From NCBI GenBank assembly GCA_032209605.1, contig JASFXZ010000016.1, positions 6,138,001 to 6,202,000 of the forward strand: DNA of 64,000 bases. The letters are read 5' to 3'. A program made the translations under genes and the position numbers. Of this stretch, positions 54,190-64,000 are shown piece after piece. Origin of the DNA: Mactromeris polynyma. Its lineage: Eukaryota > Mollusca > Bivalvia > Venerida > Mactridae. The number at the start of each line of letters is the position of its first letter. Position 1 is the first letter of the stretch. The notes beneath the pieces are model-generated. The model saw nothing but the letters and a program-made list of their open reading frames with translations. It was not told the DNA's origin and did not search any database.

Positions 54190-55195
54190 AGTAAACAACA
54201 TTTGAATGGTAAATTACCAATGCAAATAATGTACGTCAATGAATCAAATACTTAAATGAATTTCATAAGCTCATAGTCAGTACGCTGCAAGAACAGATTT
54301 GTCTTGTAGAATTCAACATGATTGCTGAATGTTTTTACTAGTATAATCAGATATATAATACAACCATTATATGTGATAACTGTATATAAATGCCCAATTC
54401 AACTTATTATGTTAGATATATGTTACCTTTATCAATAATATGAATGTCTGTATAAATAAAATCGATGACAATTTCGCACGAAAGAGTTGCATTTTACTTC
54501 TGCTCATACATGTAATAGATAAAGTCACGCACATTATATAATAGCAAGGAAAATAATATGTTTCCTATATCAAAAATATTAATCACTCCTTTATAACTAA
54601 CACGAAATAGTTTCATTATAATTGTGCACATAATGTATTAAAGTCACGCAGACCTGAAGAAGATCAGTTGAGCGATAGATGGAAGATATGGGTTGGACCT
54701 GTGCCCGGCATAATAACGAAAACTTACTCTCAACACTCAAATTACATAAGGAGCAGGTACTGTAAGGAGTATTTTTGGACCCAAGCCAGATTTTGATATG
54801 AATGGAATCAATGAAAGATACAAACCCTCTGCACAAGTATTGGTCTAATATTGAAAAGATGATTGTAGAAAATGCATGAAATTGTCAAATGAGTGCTGGA
54901 TATTCTTTTATGTCCATTTCCTTTGAGATTTGTGTTAATAATAAGATATAGGAGAATTAATTTGGTTTGAGTACCACACTCCACACTCAGTCTTGATAAT
55001 TCCTCCTAGATGTCGTATTACACTCAGATCTGTAACAACATGGGGCACAAAGAATACTCAGCACTCATTTAACATTATCATATATTTTTACACTCAATAT
55101 GAGTTACTATCAGACCAATATGAGTAAATTTGAGTGCTGAGTGTAAGTATCTGTTAAATTCCGGGACCTGGGGTCAACTTCAGAGGCAATCATTT
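54190..55195. other. Unannotated AT-rich stretch
   Basis: Nothing recognisable is seen. Confidence 0.35.
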
Positions 55196-55205
55196 GAGGC
55201 CTATA

Positions 55206-55543
55206 TTGTTTCAGGTTTCATGCCCCTAAAAGTAGGGTAGGTAGGTCGTAATTTTTTTTTTGGAGATTTTTTATTTTCAACTGAAGCCAATTAAACATAG
55301 ATTTAAATGAATATATGTTAAAAGACAAATTCCCTTTCCCTTTTAACATGAATAAGGTTTATTCAAGGTGAATATAATGCTCTATAGCTGGAATACTCGT
55401 AAAGAGTCTGAAAACTTGGCAGAAACGAATGTAAAGACGAATTCACTCAAAGAAATTGAACCAAAAAGAAAAAAGTTAAGACGCCAAAAAATGTTCTAGG
55501 TTCGGGGCAAACACATAGGGTAGGTCGGGAAACCTGAAACAAA
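55206..55543. mobile_element. MITE with TTGTTTCAGGTTTC ends
   Basis: Left TTGTTTCAGGTTTCATGCCC and GTAGGGTAGGTAGGTCG are mirrored on the right by GGGGCA, TAGGGTAGGTCGGG and AAACCTGAAACAAA. GTAGGTCG also appears in direct orientation near both ends, so the termini mix inverted and direct repeats. A half copy with an expanded C run is at 39482-39600. Confidence 0.7.
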
Positions 55544-55587
55544 CTAAGAAATATTTTTCTTTTACGCCTGATAGAAATAGATGTATA

Positions 55588-55776
55588 CAGTCAAACCTGT
55601 GTTAAAGACCACCTGCGAACAAAGACCACTATTGCAAAACCTGTCTGCAAAGACCACCAATTTTATCTCACATCAGACCATTTTCAATGATATTTAATCT
55701 GTTAATAGAGACCACCTGTAAACAAAGACCACATTTAGCTGTTGCCATGGGTGGTCTTTACAGACAGGTTTGACTG
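55588..55776. mobile_element. pogo-like MITE (CAGTCAAACCTGT family)
   Basis: Left CAGTCAAACCTGTGTTAAAG and right CAGACAGGTTTGACTG are inverted repeats with TA on both sides (55586-55587 and 55777-55778). AAAGACCACC recurs four to five times inside in both orientations. Confidence 0.85.
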
Positions 55777-55789
55777 TAGTAAGAAGGTA

Positions 55790-56460
55790 AGTAAGTAGAT
55801 TATATAATAACAGGAAAAGTAAAACTCATTGCACTTAAAATTATATAAATTAAATTACAAGTCGTAAAACGCATTTTAATAAAGTCATAATAAAAATGAA
55901 TAATATCTGTTCGTGATATTCTTGACATAAACTATCATCTTTGTAATAACAGTGGTATTCATTTCTTGTTGTGAACCAGTTGGTGCATGCATGTCAATGC
56001 ATCGCTCATCATTTCTGCACGATTTGTAATAGTTATCGAAAGTGGTTGGTATGTGTTGGTGTTTCACGTTGGTGGTGTGTTTCAAGATGTATGAATATAT
56101 TCTTGTGTATGCATTGACTGTCTTTGTGCTGTTTTGTGTTATGTTACCAACATTTCGTTCGTTCGTTCGTTTGTCCGGTCAGTCGGTCAGTCGGTTGGTC
56201 CATACATATAAGTCTGTTTGTGAAATAGATGCCAGACGTGATAATCAGCTAGTTTAAATTTGAAAAAAATCTAATTTGATATAAAAAGAACTATTTACAA
56301 CGAGGCACGATTTACTTTAAAACTGATAATGATCGTGAGAGAGAGAACTTGAAAATCATATATTTAATTGGAATCTAGAATATCGTTTGACATGAAAGAA
56401 ACAGATACAATTGTTTTCTCAATCAGCCGATCGTGAGACTTTAATTTAGAAGATAATATA
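55790..56460. other. Unannotated stretch with a short microsatellite
   Basis: GTTCGTTCGTTCGTTTG and GGTCAGTCGGTCAGTCGG form a simple repeat at about 56155-56205. No gene. Confidence 0.4.
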
Positions 56461-56470
56461 AAGACTGTTC

Positions 56471-56604
56471 ATTATAGATGAATCGTGATACAAACATTGT
56501 TGGTGCCCATTTCAAACTACGTCGTATAAAGTTAGCCCACTGTTTCCACAAATAGTGGAATCGTTATAGATGAATCGTGATACAAACAGTGTTGGTGCCC
56601 ATTT
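56471..56604 (+). repeat. Direct repeat of about 41 bp, 92 bp apart
   Basis: TATAGATGAATCGTGATACA followed by TGTTGGTGCCCATTT occurs at about 56473 and about 56565 with one difference. Confidence 0.8.
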
Positions 56605-56857
56605 GTATATTATGCTTATCTTATTAGAAATTAAATATTTTTATGTTCATATTTTAATATACATGTATATATATTTATATATACGTGCAATGTAACATCA
56701 TGTGCTCTTCAGAAAAGCTATGTCTTTTGACACATATATTTTGTGTATTTGCTATAAAACATGTAATGCATTAAACTATTTCTAGTTGTTGTTAATACCA
56801 TGCACGAAAGCGAGGAAGTTAAGCGCAATAACGTAAACATAGCCTGTGTAGATAATA

Positions 56858-57307
56858 CAGTGATGCACGCTTAAAACGTACTCGATTATAACGAAAAATC
56901 GGATATAACGTAGTAATTTTTGTTCCCCGACCGATTTCTTCTTTTTTTCATAGTATAACTACACGGTTATAGTGAATTTGGATATATGTTTTCACCACCA
57001 GGACAATAAAACGTAGTTATTTCTGGGTCTCAAGCGGCATATTTTAACGCAAACTTGTTGGTGCAACAGCAACAATTGTATTTATTTATTTCATCCATTA
57101 ATAAACTAAATATAATGCATGTTCTGTATCACTACACACACATATCTAGTTCAGGTGTAAACAAGCAACAAGTCAACAGTATGGATGCTATAACGAAATT
57201 TGTAATATTCATACATATATAACGAAATTTCGTTGTACGGATATAGCAAAGTTTGGATATAACGAAGTAATTCTCTAGGTTCCTAGAAATTCGTTATAAG
57301 CGTGCAC
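56858..57307 (+). mobile_element. pogo-like MITE (GCACGCTTATAACGAA family), copy 2
   Basis: Left CAGTGATGCACGCTTAAAAC and right ATTCGTTATAAGCGTGCAC are inverted repeats. GGATATAACGAAGTAAT-like words are arrayed inside both ends, like a subterminal binding-site array. The interior matches 27041-27445 in reverse. Confidence 0.8.
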
Positions 57308-57528
57308 ATATGTATTATTTGTGTGCATGGTTTTAAATTATGATTTTTGTTTCGGCTGCTCTTCACAGATGCATGGCCACGATACTACCAGATAGTGGGA
57401 TAGTTAGTGAGATGATGGATATTTCATAACTTCATTCTGTATTTGCTTCTCACGAATGGGGAACATAACTTGAAAAAAACATATTAAACCATAAGAAATG
57501 TTCCATGATTATACACTGTCCACAATGA

Positions 57529-57703
57529 AGTAAAACCCCACTTAAAGACCACCTCGATATTGAGACCACCTCAAAATTAAGAACACACTTTTCCAGTCCA
57601 TGTTCACTGTTTTGCTACTTTTTCTCCCTCAATATCAAGTCCACCTCAATATGAAGGCCATTTTTAAGGGTCCCAAGGGTGGTCGAATAATTGAGAAAAT
57701 TAT
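57529..57703. mobile_element. pogo-like MITE (CAGTAAAACCTC family), copy 7
   Basis: It starts AAGTAAAACCCCACTTAAAG and keeps CCTCAAAATTAAGAACACAC and GGTCCCAAGGGTGGTC. The right terminus is degraded to AATTGAGAAAATTA. Confidence 0.7.
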
Positions 57704-57769
57704 TCAAAAAAAGGAATTACAGCAAACGCTTTGTGCAAACAGACATACTACGACGATAAACCTGCAAAC

Positions 57770-57822
57770 CTGAGATCCCTGGATTACTAGTCCAGCGCGA
57801 CTGGCCCACGGATCCGCTACGG
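57770..57822 (-). repeat. SINE family B head fragment
   Basis: ATCCCTGGATTACTAGTCCA then CACGGATCCGCTAC is the tRNA-like head only; the body is missing. Confidence 0.6.
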
Positions 57823-57829
57823 TGTATAC

Positions 57830-58910
57830 ATGTAGTTTCATGTCGTATATTAGTACGAGTCGTAACGTGTATTGTTATAGTAAAACTGTAAACTGTAGGT
57901 GTGAACAGGGACCGTATATGAACTATATATATTATGTTCCAGGTGTGAACAAGATACATATACATGTAGATAGGTACAGGTTATTCCAGTTTGTGTTTGA
58001 CCCAGGGGCACAAATATTGACAATGGGGATAGAAAACTAATGAACATAGATTTAGTAGTTTTGCTTTATAACACTTTTATTACGATGTCAGTTGTCACGT
58101 TATATTAATCAAAGCACAGAAGGTGTTGTGGAACGGTACCAATTGCCTCTATAGCCAAGCATGCTTCCGTTTTGTAACTAAACAATTTTATAATATCAAA
58201 GTATGTGTAAACATGTCAGATGGTTTGCGTGGAATATGGAATAAAACAAAATCATAAGACGGAAATGCGAAAGAGAATAAAAAATGAGAGATAAGAGATC
58301 GTCAATCCGACTTGTTTTAGAAATGCTAGAATTCCAAACCGAAATAAAGACATATGGTCAGTAATAATACTAGAATCTTAAGTTTGTAAAACAAGTTAAA
58401 TATTTGTCACGATCGTAAATAAATGAAATACAAAGATATCAGACCCTTTATGTAACGTTCGTGAATATTTAATTATAAAATGACATATTAAATTATATCA
58501 GCTCTTAATTAGAGTAAAATCAGTATGCCCAGGGATGAAGTTATGATAATACTAGATTGCCATAGGTTATGAGTTATCTTGTTGTAGTGGGGTATTTTCC
58601 AATTAATTTACCAAGCACAGAGTGAGATGTACATAGAGAGATGACAACGATTATTTTCGTAGTCGAGCACAACGAGACCATAGCTACTATTAATAGCAAT
58701 AAAGAACAACAACAACAACAGCAACAATTAGTATTACTTGTCATTGATTTATATATACATGTATATCTTTTAAACGCAGTCTAAACCCGAGTACAATGTT
58801 CTATGTGCATTCGCTTAGCTAATTTATCGCGTTTATAGCGATAACCTGGCATTTTAAGTCTCGAGAACGCAGCATATCAGTATCTATCTGAAAACAATTG
58901 AAGAATCAAA
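57830..58910. other. Unannotated AT-rich stretch
   Basis: An imperfect (AAC)n lies near 58698-58722. No gene. Confidence 0.35.
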
Positions 58911-58928
58911 TACGCGCAAATCAATGAA

Positions 58929-59198
58929 GGTCGCTAAATGCACACCGCTTAAGCATTAAACGACGAATGACGAACACCATACAAGTTAGATGCCTAATGA
59001 TGCAACTTTGGTTGATTGGCGGTCCATATAAATGCACAACATTGAAGTCAGGTGCAATGTATGGTCAACACGGTAACAACAAGACTAAATGACGCACACC
59101 ATATACATAATAAACGTCCCGCCCATCCAGACGTAACGCTGCCTCTCCCATCCATTCTTACATGGTGTGCACGCTTAAACGGTGTGCATTTAGCGACC
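58929..59198. mobile_element. MITE with GGTCGCTAAATGCACACCG ends and a 12-bp direct repeat
   Basis: Left GGTCGCTAAATGCACACCG then CTTAAGC is mirrored by GCTTAAACGGTGTGCATTT and AGCGACC. CGCAAATCAATG occurs exactly at 58915-58926 and 59201-59212, two bases outside each end. If this is the target duplication, 12 bp is unusually long for a DNA transposon. Confidence 0.75.
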
Positions 59199-59399
59199 TA
59201 CGCAAATCAATGCGCAAAAACAACCATCGTTACCGAAATCGTCTTTCAACCCTTTTAACTTGATGGAAACAGCTTATTGGTTCACAAACCACTTTAGCAC
59301 GTCCATTTTTCAACATTTCGTTGTCTTGAATCGTTTATGATACTCGTATTACTTAGTTGGGTGAGTTTTGGGACAACCAATTGATGTATGCCTCTCAAA

Positions 59400-59745
59400 T
59401 TGTGGTACCGTCCAAAAACGTATTTTTTTCGGATTTCTTCGTTGATTTCCCGTAATCGACGTTAATTTTCGCCATTTTTGATTTATCTCCGGCATTTCAC
59501 GGCTTTTTTCGTAAATTCGTTGTTTTCGGCTTCTCCGCTTTTTGGTTATCTTCGGCATTTTTCGGCAATCTCCACCGTTTCTTTGTTATTTTCCGGTAAC
59601 ATTAAATGATTTCTGCCATATTTTGGTTATCTCCGGTATTTTCCGACTGTTTTCGTTAATTTCCGATTACCTTCGTAATATTCGGTTATTTTCGGCAATC
59701 TCCGACTATTTTCAGCTTTCTACGTTAATTTTCGGCAACCTTAAA
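59400..59745 (+). repeat. Degenerate short-period repeat of TTTTCGGNNAT words
   Basis: About 25 loose copies of TTCGGTTATTTTCGGCAATC-like phrases, with a basic period near 11-13 bp. The minus strand gives a Lys/Arg-rich frame (59349-59558) and the plus strand an Ile/Phe-rich one, both consequences of the repeat. Confidence 0.75.
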
Positions 59746-59749
59746 ACTA

Positions 59750-60360
59750 GTAATTTAAAGATATATGTATATACGTTGTGATGTAGATCCCCCGAATAGC
59801 AAACACCTTTCATGGCAAATATCTATGAGTTTAGTGCTTACACAGAAAGTGTGCTAAAATCTCCACAGGATTCGAAGTCTTCGGTCGTATACATTGTTTT
59901 ATAAACAAAATCTTGTCTTAATACCTACCCGTCGTGACAGGCGTCAAGTTCTTGACATAAATAAACACGCCATTGCATTATTTTCATAGAAATACTTCAA
60001 TACAATGTAATAAGTAACACCAGACGCTCGGATATCTGAATCACTAGCAACGGCTATCTGGCAATGGATGTTTTTAATGATTAAAGACTAACAGTTATTT
60101 GATACAAGTGTCAAACTCTATCGTGATGGTATCGATCTGTGAACTGTTTTGTTAGTTTAGAAGGTTTTGCTCCAGTCGTTGTACACATTATTTCCAAGAA
60201 ATAATCTTATTCCAAAGCCAATAAAGAGAGGGAGACCGACTCAAAGAAATGTAAGTAAGGAGAAGTGATATATAGGATACGCAATGTGCAACAATAAAGT
60301 GGACTGACAAATACTCTGATTTAAATCGTCTTGAATCCTTCCTGTAAACCACGCTTTTAA
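59750..60360. other. Unannotated stretch
   Basis: Nothing recognisable is seen. Confidence 0.35.
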
Positions 60361-60364
60361 ATTA

Positions 60365-60525
60365 CATTAAAACCTCACTTAAAGACTAATTCAATAATAC
60401 GACCACCTCAAAATTAAGAACACTATTATCAAGTCCGTTTTCACTGCTTCGTTATTTATTCAACCTCGATATTAAGACCAGTTTTCAAGGGTCCTAAGGG
60501 TGGTCTTATTACTGAGGTTTTACTG
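60365..60525. mobile_element. pogo-like MITE (CAGTAAAACCTC family), copy 8
   Basis: It starts ATTAAAACCTCACTTAAAGA (first bases mutated), ends GAGGTTTTACTG, and TA follows. Confidence 0.8.
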
Positions 60526-60779
60526 TATTTCGAATTATTTCGTATATGCAAAGGAATTGATTCAAGTCTTTCTTCCGTAAACACAAATCACCCTTGATGA
60601 TAATATTTGAATGAGTTCAAACCCCGGGAAGCAGTCACTGAGAGTGATACGTTTAAGTTGTAAGAACGTGCTTCAGATTCGATGTATAATAAAAGTTTAA
60701 ATAAAACAAACCGTTAAAAAGGCAATGCACGGTGAGTATGCGATTGAATATTCAGGTATTCGGTAAGTATACACTATGA

Positions 60780-61045
60780 CAATAGACACGTATCTGTAGC
60801 CGGCCCATGGCCACTGGGTTTCGTGGCTTGTCCTGTGGTGTATTCCATTCATTCAACACTCCCTCCTCCTCATTGTCCCCTTGAATTATCTATTGTAGTC
60901 CACCAGACAATTCCTTACTCTCCTATTCCCATAGATATGTGCCCCTACAACTCCACAATCCCTAATGTTTCGTAGACTGGTGTTTCTCTGGAATCTGTGT
61001 TGGGGGGCATTTTCTTGTGTATGAGGTGTTCCCTGCAACATCTTA
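60780..61045 (+). mobile_element. Array-bearing dispersed repeat, copy 3 (no array)
   Basis: It contains, unexpanded, the blocks that flank or seed the arrays at 8.3 and 15.1 kb: CTTGTCCTGTGGTGTATTCC, CAGACAATTCCTTACTCTCC, CTATTCCCATAGATATGTGC and the right module TTGGGGGGCATTTTCTTGTG then TTCCCTGCAAC. This copy shows the ancestral arrangement best. Confidence 0.7.
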
Positions 61046-61334
61046 ATCTTTCTTTTCGATAACGAATGTTCATGGCGAGGCTTTGATATTTTGATGCAAT
61101 ACGTCAAGTCTGTAAATGCTGTCACCGTATACGTATTTATTTTTTAGTCTTAGTATTTGTATTGGAATATCAACTAACGGAGATAGCGGACGTTTTTTAT
61201 GCTTTTATGGTTCGGCAATATCCACGGGAATACCATATTTATATTTCTACACACTTGAAGGTTTAGCGATTGTGTTCTTGATTTTAACTGCACTTTTTGG
61301 GGAGGGTATATATGAGATGGCGCTAAAAATCATC

Positions 61335-61698
61335 GGTTCTTCAAAAGGTGTTAAACCCTAGGTTCTTCAAAATGTGTAAAAACCTGGGTTCTTTAAAAGG
61401 TGTAAAAACCTGGTTTCTTCAAAAGGTGTAAAAACCTGGGCTCTTCAAAAGGCGTAAAAACCGAGGTTCTTCAAAAGGTGTAAAATCCTAGGCTCTTCAA
61501 AAGGTGTAAAAACCGAGGTTCTTCAAAAGGTGTAAAATCTTAGGCTCTTCAAAAGGTGTAAAAACCGAGGTTCTTCAAAAGGTGTAAAATCCTAGGCTCT
61601 TCAAAAGGCGTAAAAACCGAGGTTCTTCAAAAGGTGTAAAATCCTAGGCTCTTCAAAAGGTGTAAAATCTTAGGTTCTTCAAAAGGGATTAAAACCTT
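61335..61698 (+). repeat. 26-bp tandem array, 14 units, alternating dimer
   Basis: Unit starts are every 26 bp from 61335 to 61673. Units 5-12 alternate strictly between type B (GGCTCTTCAAAAGGTGTAAA, AACCGA) and type A (GGTTCTTCAAAAGGTGTAAA, ATCCTA or ATCTTA), a 52-bp higher-order unit repeated four times. Units 1-4 are unalternated AACCTG-type. The final unit decays into AAAACCTTTTC. Confidence 0.92.
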
Positions 61699-61957
61699 TT
61701 CTTTTTTTATATCTTATTCCGGTTTTTTTAAACAAACAAACATAACATGTGTATAATGTATACTATTTCGTTATTTTTGTATATATAATTTGCATTGTTT
61801 GTTTATGTGAAATCATGGGCAGCATGCCTAATATTTAAGAATAAGCTACATGTATTATGAAATCAATCCAACGAATAAGTAATAATTCATATTTTGTGTG
61901 TAAATATGTCCAAGTAAACAATCTCTTGAATAAATATGTATATTGCTCATCTGAGCA

Positions 61958-61983
61958 TATAATATATATATATATATATATAT
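61958..61983 (+). repeat. TA microsatellite
   Basis: Uninterrupted alternating TA follows GCATATAA. Confidence 0.9.
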
Positions 61984-61989
61984 AATCCA

Positions 61990-62735
61990 GTATTGTTGTT
62001 ACATTGACTAAAACATCTCTAATAAGAACCATTGCAATGTATAACCGTTTGAAAATATATTTGCTTACCACTTTACTAACAGACAAACCATGCAAAATAG
62101 CTTGATAGTTAAAAAACTGGAAGTTTTGTTTTTAATTTCATGATAAACAAACATCTTTCTTCAACACATACGGATGCATACATTATGAGTTCATTCGTTG
62201 TTAATGCATGTCTGTTGGTGTTTTTACTATAGGAAATATATTTTTCATGTTTGTCTAGGTAAACTAATGAACAAAAAATGAGCATAATATTACTTTAACC
62301 AACGATTGGCTATCGTTAGAAGAGGAAGTGATGTACTCAATGCTAGTCTAATGCACTCTTGTTGTTGACTGCACCCTGCACATCAAATATCAAATAGAAG
62401 TTAATTAGTCTATAGCGGTAAGATTTGACATTTAAAGAAATGTCAACAACTATAATCTAGAGCATGTGTTGATACAAGACCACGAAAAGTGCACGGCCAT
62501 TATTGAGGTAAAATGGATATTAGATTTTTATAACAAATAGATCAATCGTGTTTGATAATTACGAATACCAATACATAGTTCTCACATCTTTACCTCCTTT
62601 GTTGTGAATTGTCGGCCATGTTGATAGGCCCTTAAAGTTTATGGGGAATATAATGTAAACGATTAATATAAGTTGTAAGAACTTGTTTCACACTCAATTT
62701 AGAATAAGTAAGTTTAATGACTGACCAAACATTGT
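61990..62735. other. Unannotated AT-rich stretch
   Basis: Nothing recognisable is seen. Confidence 0.35.
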
Positions 62736-63860
62736 TACAGACCCCTTTGAATAGTGAGCTACTTTTAAAAGAGAGAGAACATTGTTACAATCCCCTTTGA
62801 ATAGTGCAATACTTTTAAAATATTGTTACAGTCCCCTTTGAATAGTGCAATACTTTTAAAATATTGTTACAGTCCCCTTTGAATAGTGCAATACTTTTAA
62901 AATATTGTTACAGTCCCCTTTGAATAGTGCAACACTTTAAAATATTGTTACAGTCCCCTTTGAATAGTGCAACACTTTTAAAACATTGTTACAGTCCCCT
63001 TTGAATAGTGCAATACTTTTAAAATATTGTTACAGTCCCCTTTGAATAGTGCAACACTTTTAAAACATTGTTACAATCCCCTTTGAATAGTGCAACACTT
63101 TTAAAATATTGTTACAATCCCCTTTGAATAGTGCAATACTTTTAAAATATTGTTACAATCCCCTTTGAATAGTGCAACACTTTTAAAATATTGTTAAAAT
63201 CCCCTTTGAATAGTGCAATACTTTTAAAATATTGTTACAATTCCCTTTGAATAGTGCAATACTTTTAAAATATTGTTACAGTCCCCTTTGAATAGTGCAA
63301 CACCTTAAAACATTGTTACAGACCCTTTGAATAGTGCAACACTTTTAAAATATTGTTACAGTCCCCTTTGAATAATGCAACACTTTTAAAACATTGTTAC
63401 ATACCCCTTTGAATAGTGCAACACTTTTAAAATATTGTTACAATCCCCTTTGAATAGTGCAATACTTTTAAAATATTGTTACAGTCCCCTTTGAATAGTG
63501 CAACACCTTAAAACATTGTTACAGACCCTTTGAATAGTGCAACACTTTTAAAATATTGTTACAGTCCCCTTTGAATAATGCAACACTTTTAAAACATTGT
63601 TACAAACCCCTTTGAATAGTGCAACACTTTTTTAACATTGTTACAATCCCCTTTGAATAGTGCAACACTTTAAAAACATTGTTACATACCCCTTTGAATA
63701 GTGCAACACTTTTAAAACATTGTTACAATCCCCTTTGAATAGTGCAACACTTTTTAAACATTGTTAGAGACCTCTTTGAATAGTACAACATTTTTAAAAC
63801 ATTGTTACAGACCCCTTTGCATAGTGCAACACTTTTTTAACATAGTGCAACACTTTTAAA
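62736..63860 (+). repeat. 41-bp tandem array, about 27 units
   Basis: The unit is ATTGTTACAGTCCCCTTTGA followed by ATAGTGCAATACTTTTAAAAT. Variants swap CAG/CAA, AATACTTTT/AACACTTTT and ATATTG/ACATTG. A block of five units carrying CACCTTAAAACATTG and the shortened CAGACCCTTTG occurs twice, 204 bp apart (landmarks 63301 and 63505). Units near both edges are most diverged. No coding. Confidence 0.92.
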
Positions 63861-64000
63861 ACTATAACATAAACTGAATTCCATCCCACGCCTATTAACT
63901 GTCAGTATTGGAGGAAACTCCTTTAGACGAAATATTGGCGTCATTAGATCTACGCCTACAAGATATCAATAGTATCGAGTCATTTAGTGATAAGTTTGAT

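Noticed and set aside
59349..59558. Lys/Arg-rich 69-codon frame resembling a nuclear basic protein
   Set aside because: It is explained by the TTTTCGG-word repeat on the opposite strand.

Overview
The window reads as animal nuclear DNA from a gene-poor, repeat-dense stretch. It is AT-rich, has no operons or ribosome binding sites, and has no long open frame outside tandem arrays. It is crowded with LINE 3' ends, tRNA-derived SINEs, short inverted-repeat DNA transposons (MITEs) and minisatellites. Several repeats look like ones I associate with marine molluscs, so a bivalve or gastropod is my best guess. That is inference; no host gene here can confirm it.

I see no host protein gene I would defend. 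The only open frame with protein-like character is at 30582-30962 (126 codons, ATG start, Cys-rich C-terminal motif), with a weaker convergent frame at 31079-31324. Both look like parts of a mobile or domesticated gene. Recognisable coding remnants are the C-terminal tail of one non-LTR reverse transcriptase family (144-655, 40740-41232, 50985-51405, plus a 3' UTR at 33880-34142), a second frameshifted reverse transcriptase tail (29530-29830), and a mariner element (35527-36562) with intact terminal inverted repeats whose transposase keeps only its DNA-binding N-terminal part.

Layout. 0-8 kb: LINE tail, an EcoRI-motif foldback element, SINEs and a palindromic MITE. 8.2-9.4 kb: poly-C minisatellite inside a dispersed repeat. 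9.4-14.8 kb: a 92-bp hairpin and MITEs. 14.8-16.2 kb: 28-32 bp minisatellite inside another copy of the same host repeat. 16-30 kb: copies of an octamer-bearing repeat (ten in the window), pogo-like MITEs, a tRNA-headed composite repeat, a split duplication and two CpG-rich foldback elements. 30-36.6 kb: the protein-like frames and the mariner. 37-47 kb: TTAA-flanked MITEs, nested elements and a 39-bp array. 47-60 kb: a second large foldback, a GTTAAC-rich palindromic region, Tc1-like and other MITEs. 60-64 kb: a third copy of the host repeat, a 26-bp alternating array and a 41-bp array.

The strongest observations concern repeat biology. One dispersed repeat carries different tandem arrays expanded from different internal slots. 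Foldback elements are built from short palindromic monomers. Nested insertions give relative ages. Nine of ten copies of one repeat carry an ATGCAAAT octamer. I found no convincing new enzymatic or defence system.
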